In this document: positions 4,531-5,411 of the stretch, piece after piece
Layout of the letters: each line of letters opens with the position of its first letter
Position numbering within the stretch: position 1 is the first letter of the stretch
Assembly (NCBI GenBank): GCA_934409175.1
Contig: CAKRVX010000114.1
Span: forward strand, 1 to 5,411
Reading direction: 5' to 3'
DNA: 5,411 bases
DNA from: an uncultured Blautia sp.
Lineage (GTDB): Bacteria > Bacillota > Clostridia > Lachnospirales > Lachnospiraceae
Translations under genes and position numbers: made by a program
The notes under the pieces: model-generated
Seen by the model: the letters and a program-made list of their open reading frames with translations, nothing else
What the model was told of the DNA's origin: nothing
Databases searched by the model: none

Positions 4531-5411
4531 ATGAAAAACAAATGGTTAAAAAACAGCAACAGACAGCACCTGAGATATTCCATGCGTCAGGCATCCGGAA
4601 TTGCACTTGCCCTTGTAATGGGAATTTCCGTAGCAGCTGCAGGACATACCCAGAGCGTAAAGGCGGCCGTTGATACACAGACTGCAGATACCGGTGTGGT
4701 AGCAACGACAGATACAGCAAATCAGACTACAGAAACAACTACTATCGGGAAGAACCAGATCAGCATCAAGGATTTTGCCAGCCAGGTGCAGAAAGTAACA
4801 GGGAAAGATGTATTAAAGAATGCCGGCATAAAAAATACCGCTGCCGCTACTACAAACGAGATAGCAGCATATCTCCTGAATGAAGCTGATTCCGCAGTTA
4901 ATGGAGGGGAGAACTCCTATAACTACGATCTGTATGGCTATGTGAAATACTTTAACCGTATCAGTGATATCAAGAAGGCTGATGACAAATATAAGGAATC
5001 CCTGTACAAATGCTTCACCAAGGGCATTATGGTAGGAAAGAGTAACGGAACATATTCCAGCACCCGGAAATTCCTGCCAAAGACAAAGATCACAAAGGAC
5101 GAAGCAAAGAAGATGATAAATCGCCTGAAAAACAAAGGAAAGAGATTCAAACTTTCCTACGACGGACAGGTGTTAAGAATCATTAACCTGCCAAAGAACT
5201 ATAAGGATTACCCATATATCCTTGCAAGTTTTCCAAATTCTTATTATGAGAAGAAAATGTGGTATACAAAGCAGCGGACCAAAAAAGATAAGACCCCGGC
5301 ACAGACAGCAAAGATCTTAAGTGATGAAGATAAGGATATGATCTGTGCGAAGATCAAAAAGAACGTAGAGTTGAGACTTAACGTGGATTATAGAAAAACA
5401 TTCACATCCAA
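4531..5411 (+). CDS. Secreted protein with SLH-like segment, 5' part
   Basis: The first 293 codons of a gene that stays open to the window edge. The start at 4531 has GGAGG (4518-4522) 8 nt upstream; the in-frame ATG at 4525 is too close to it. Residues 1-45 form a long Sec signal peptide: a basic N-region, 'YSMRQASG' resembling a YSIRK-type motif, a hydrophobic 'IALALVMGISVAAA' core, and a likely cleavage after 'SVKA' at 45. A Thr/Ala-rich linker (46-75) follows. Residues about 144-202 resemble an S-layer homology module, 'YKESLYKCFTKGIMVGKSNGTYSSTRKFLPKTKITKDEAKKMI', which in the known family binds cell-wall polymers. The next part, 'LSYDGQVLRIINLPKNYKDYPYILASFPNSYYEKKMW', is not assigned to a domain. 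It is inferred to be exported and wall-associated; the C-terminal effector part lies outside the window. Confidence 0.85.
   Translation, partial: MKNKWLKNSNRQHLRYSMRQASGIALALVMGISVAAAGHTQSVKAAVDTQTADTGVVATTDTANQTTETTTIGKNQISIKDFASQVQKVTGKDVLKNAGIKNTAAATTNEIAAYLLNEADSAVNGGENSYNYDLYGYVKYFNRISDIKKADDKYKESLYKCFTKGIMVGKSNGTYSSTRKFLPKTKITKDEAKKMINRLKNKGKRFKLSYDGQVLRIINLPKNYKDYPYILASFPNSYYEKKMWYTKQRTKKDKTPAQTAKILSDEDKDMICAKIKKNVELRLNVDYRKTFTS

Overview
The window looks like a Firmicute genome, most likely a gut Lachnospiraceae (inference). The grounds are moderate-to-low GC, purine-rich ribosome binding sites, TTGACA/TATAAT-type promoters, the end of a butyrate-pathway crotonase, and families common in that group: DUF2798, AAA-ATPase-like/PD-(D/E)XK proteins, Rpn-type nucleases and SLH-like secreted proteins.

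Layout. (1) 1-355: the last third of a crotonase gene, closed by an intrinsic terminator. (2) 384-1613, + strand: a promoter and ribosome binding site drive a heavily deleted AAA-ATPase-like/PD-(D/E)XK gene. It runs directly into the C-terminal half of a sensor histidine kinase, which itself carries a frameshift. (3) 1663-2335, - strand: an apparently intact DUF2798 membrane protein gene with its own promoter and a roughly 120-nt leader. The leader contains a 14-bp hairpin followed by six T, a candidate transcription attenuator. A 17-bp hairpin separates this gene from the convergent kinase remnant. (4) 2351-3054, + strand: a carbon-nitrogen hydrolase (nitrilase superfamily) pseudogene with one extra G in a G run and a later internal deletion. 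(5) 3077-3741: a promoter carrying a perfect 12-bp palindrome, then an intact 198-residue soluble protein of unknown function with long charged helices. (6) 3782-4267: the C-terminal remnant of an Rpn-family nuclease, closed by a strong terminator. (7) 4367-5411: a promoter and leader, then the first 293 codons of a secreted protein with an SLH-like segment that runs off the window.

The genes do not form one pathway. The region reads as a gene graveyard: four decayed genes, several shortened by internal deletions and not only by point mutations, lie between intact and independently transcribed units. The most testable signals are the attenuator-like leader of the DUF2798 gene, the palindromic operator candidate before the unknown 198-residue gene, and the loss of both catalytic centres from the AAA/nuclease gene. 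I found no convincing new multi-gene system.
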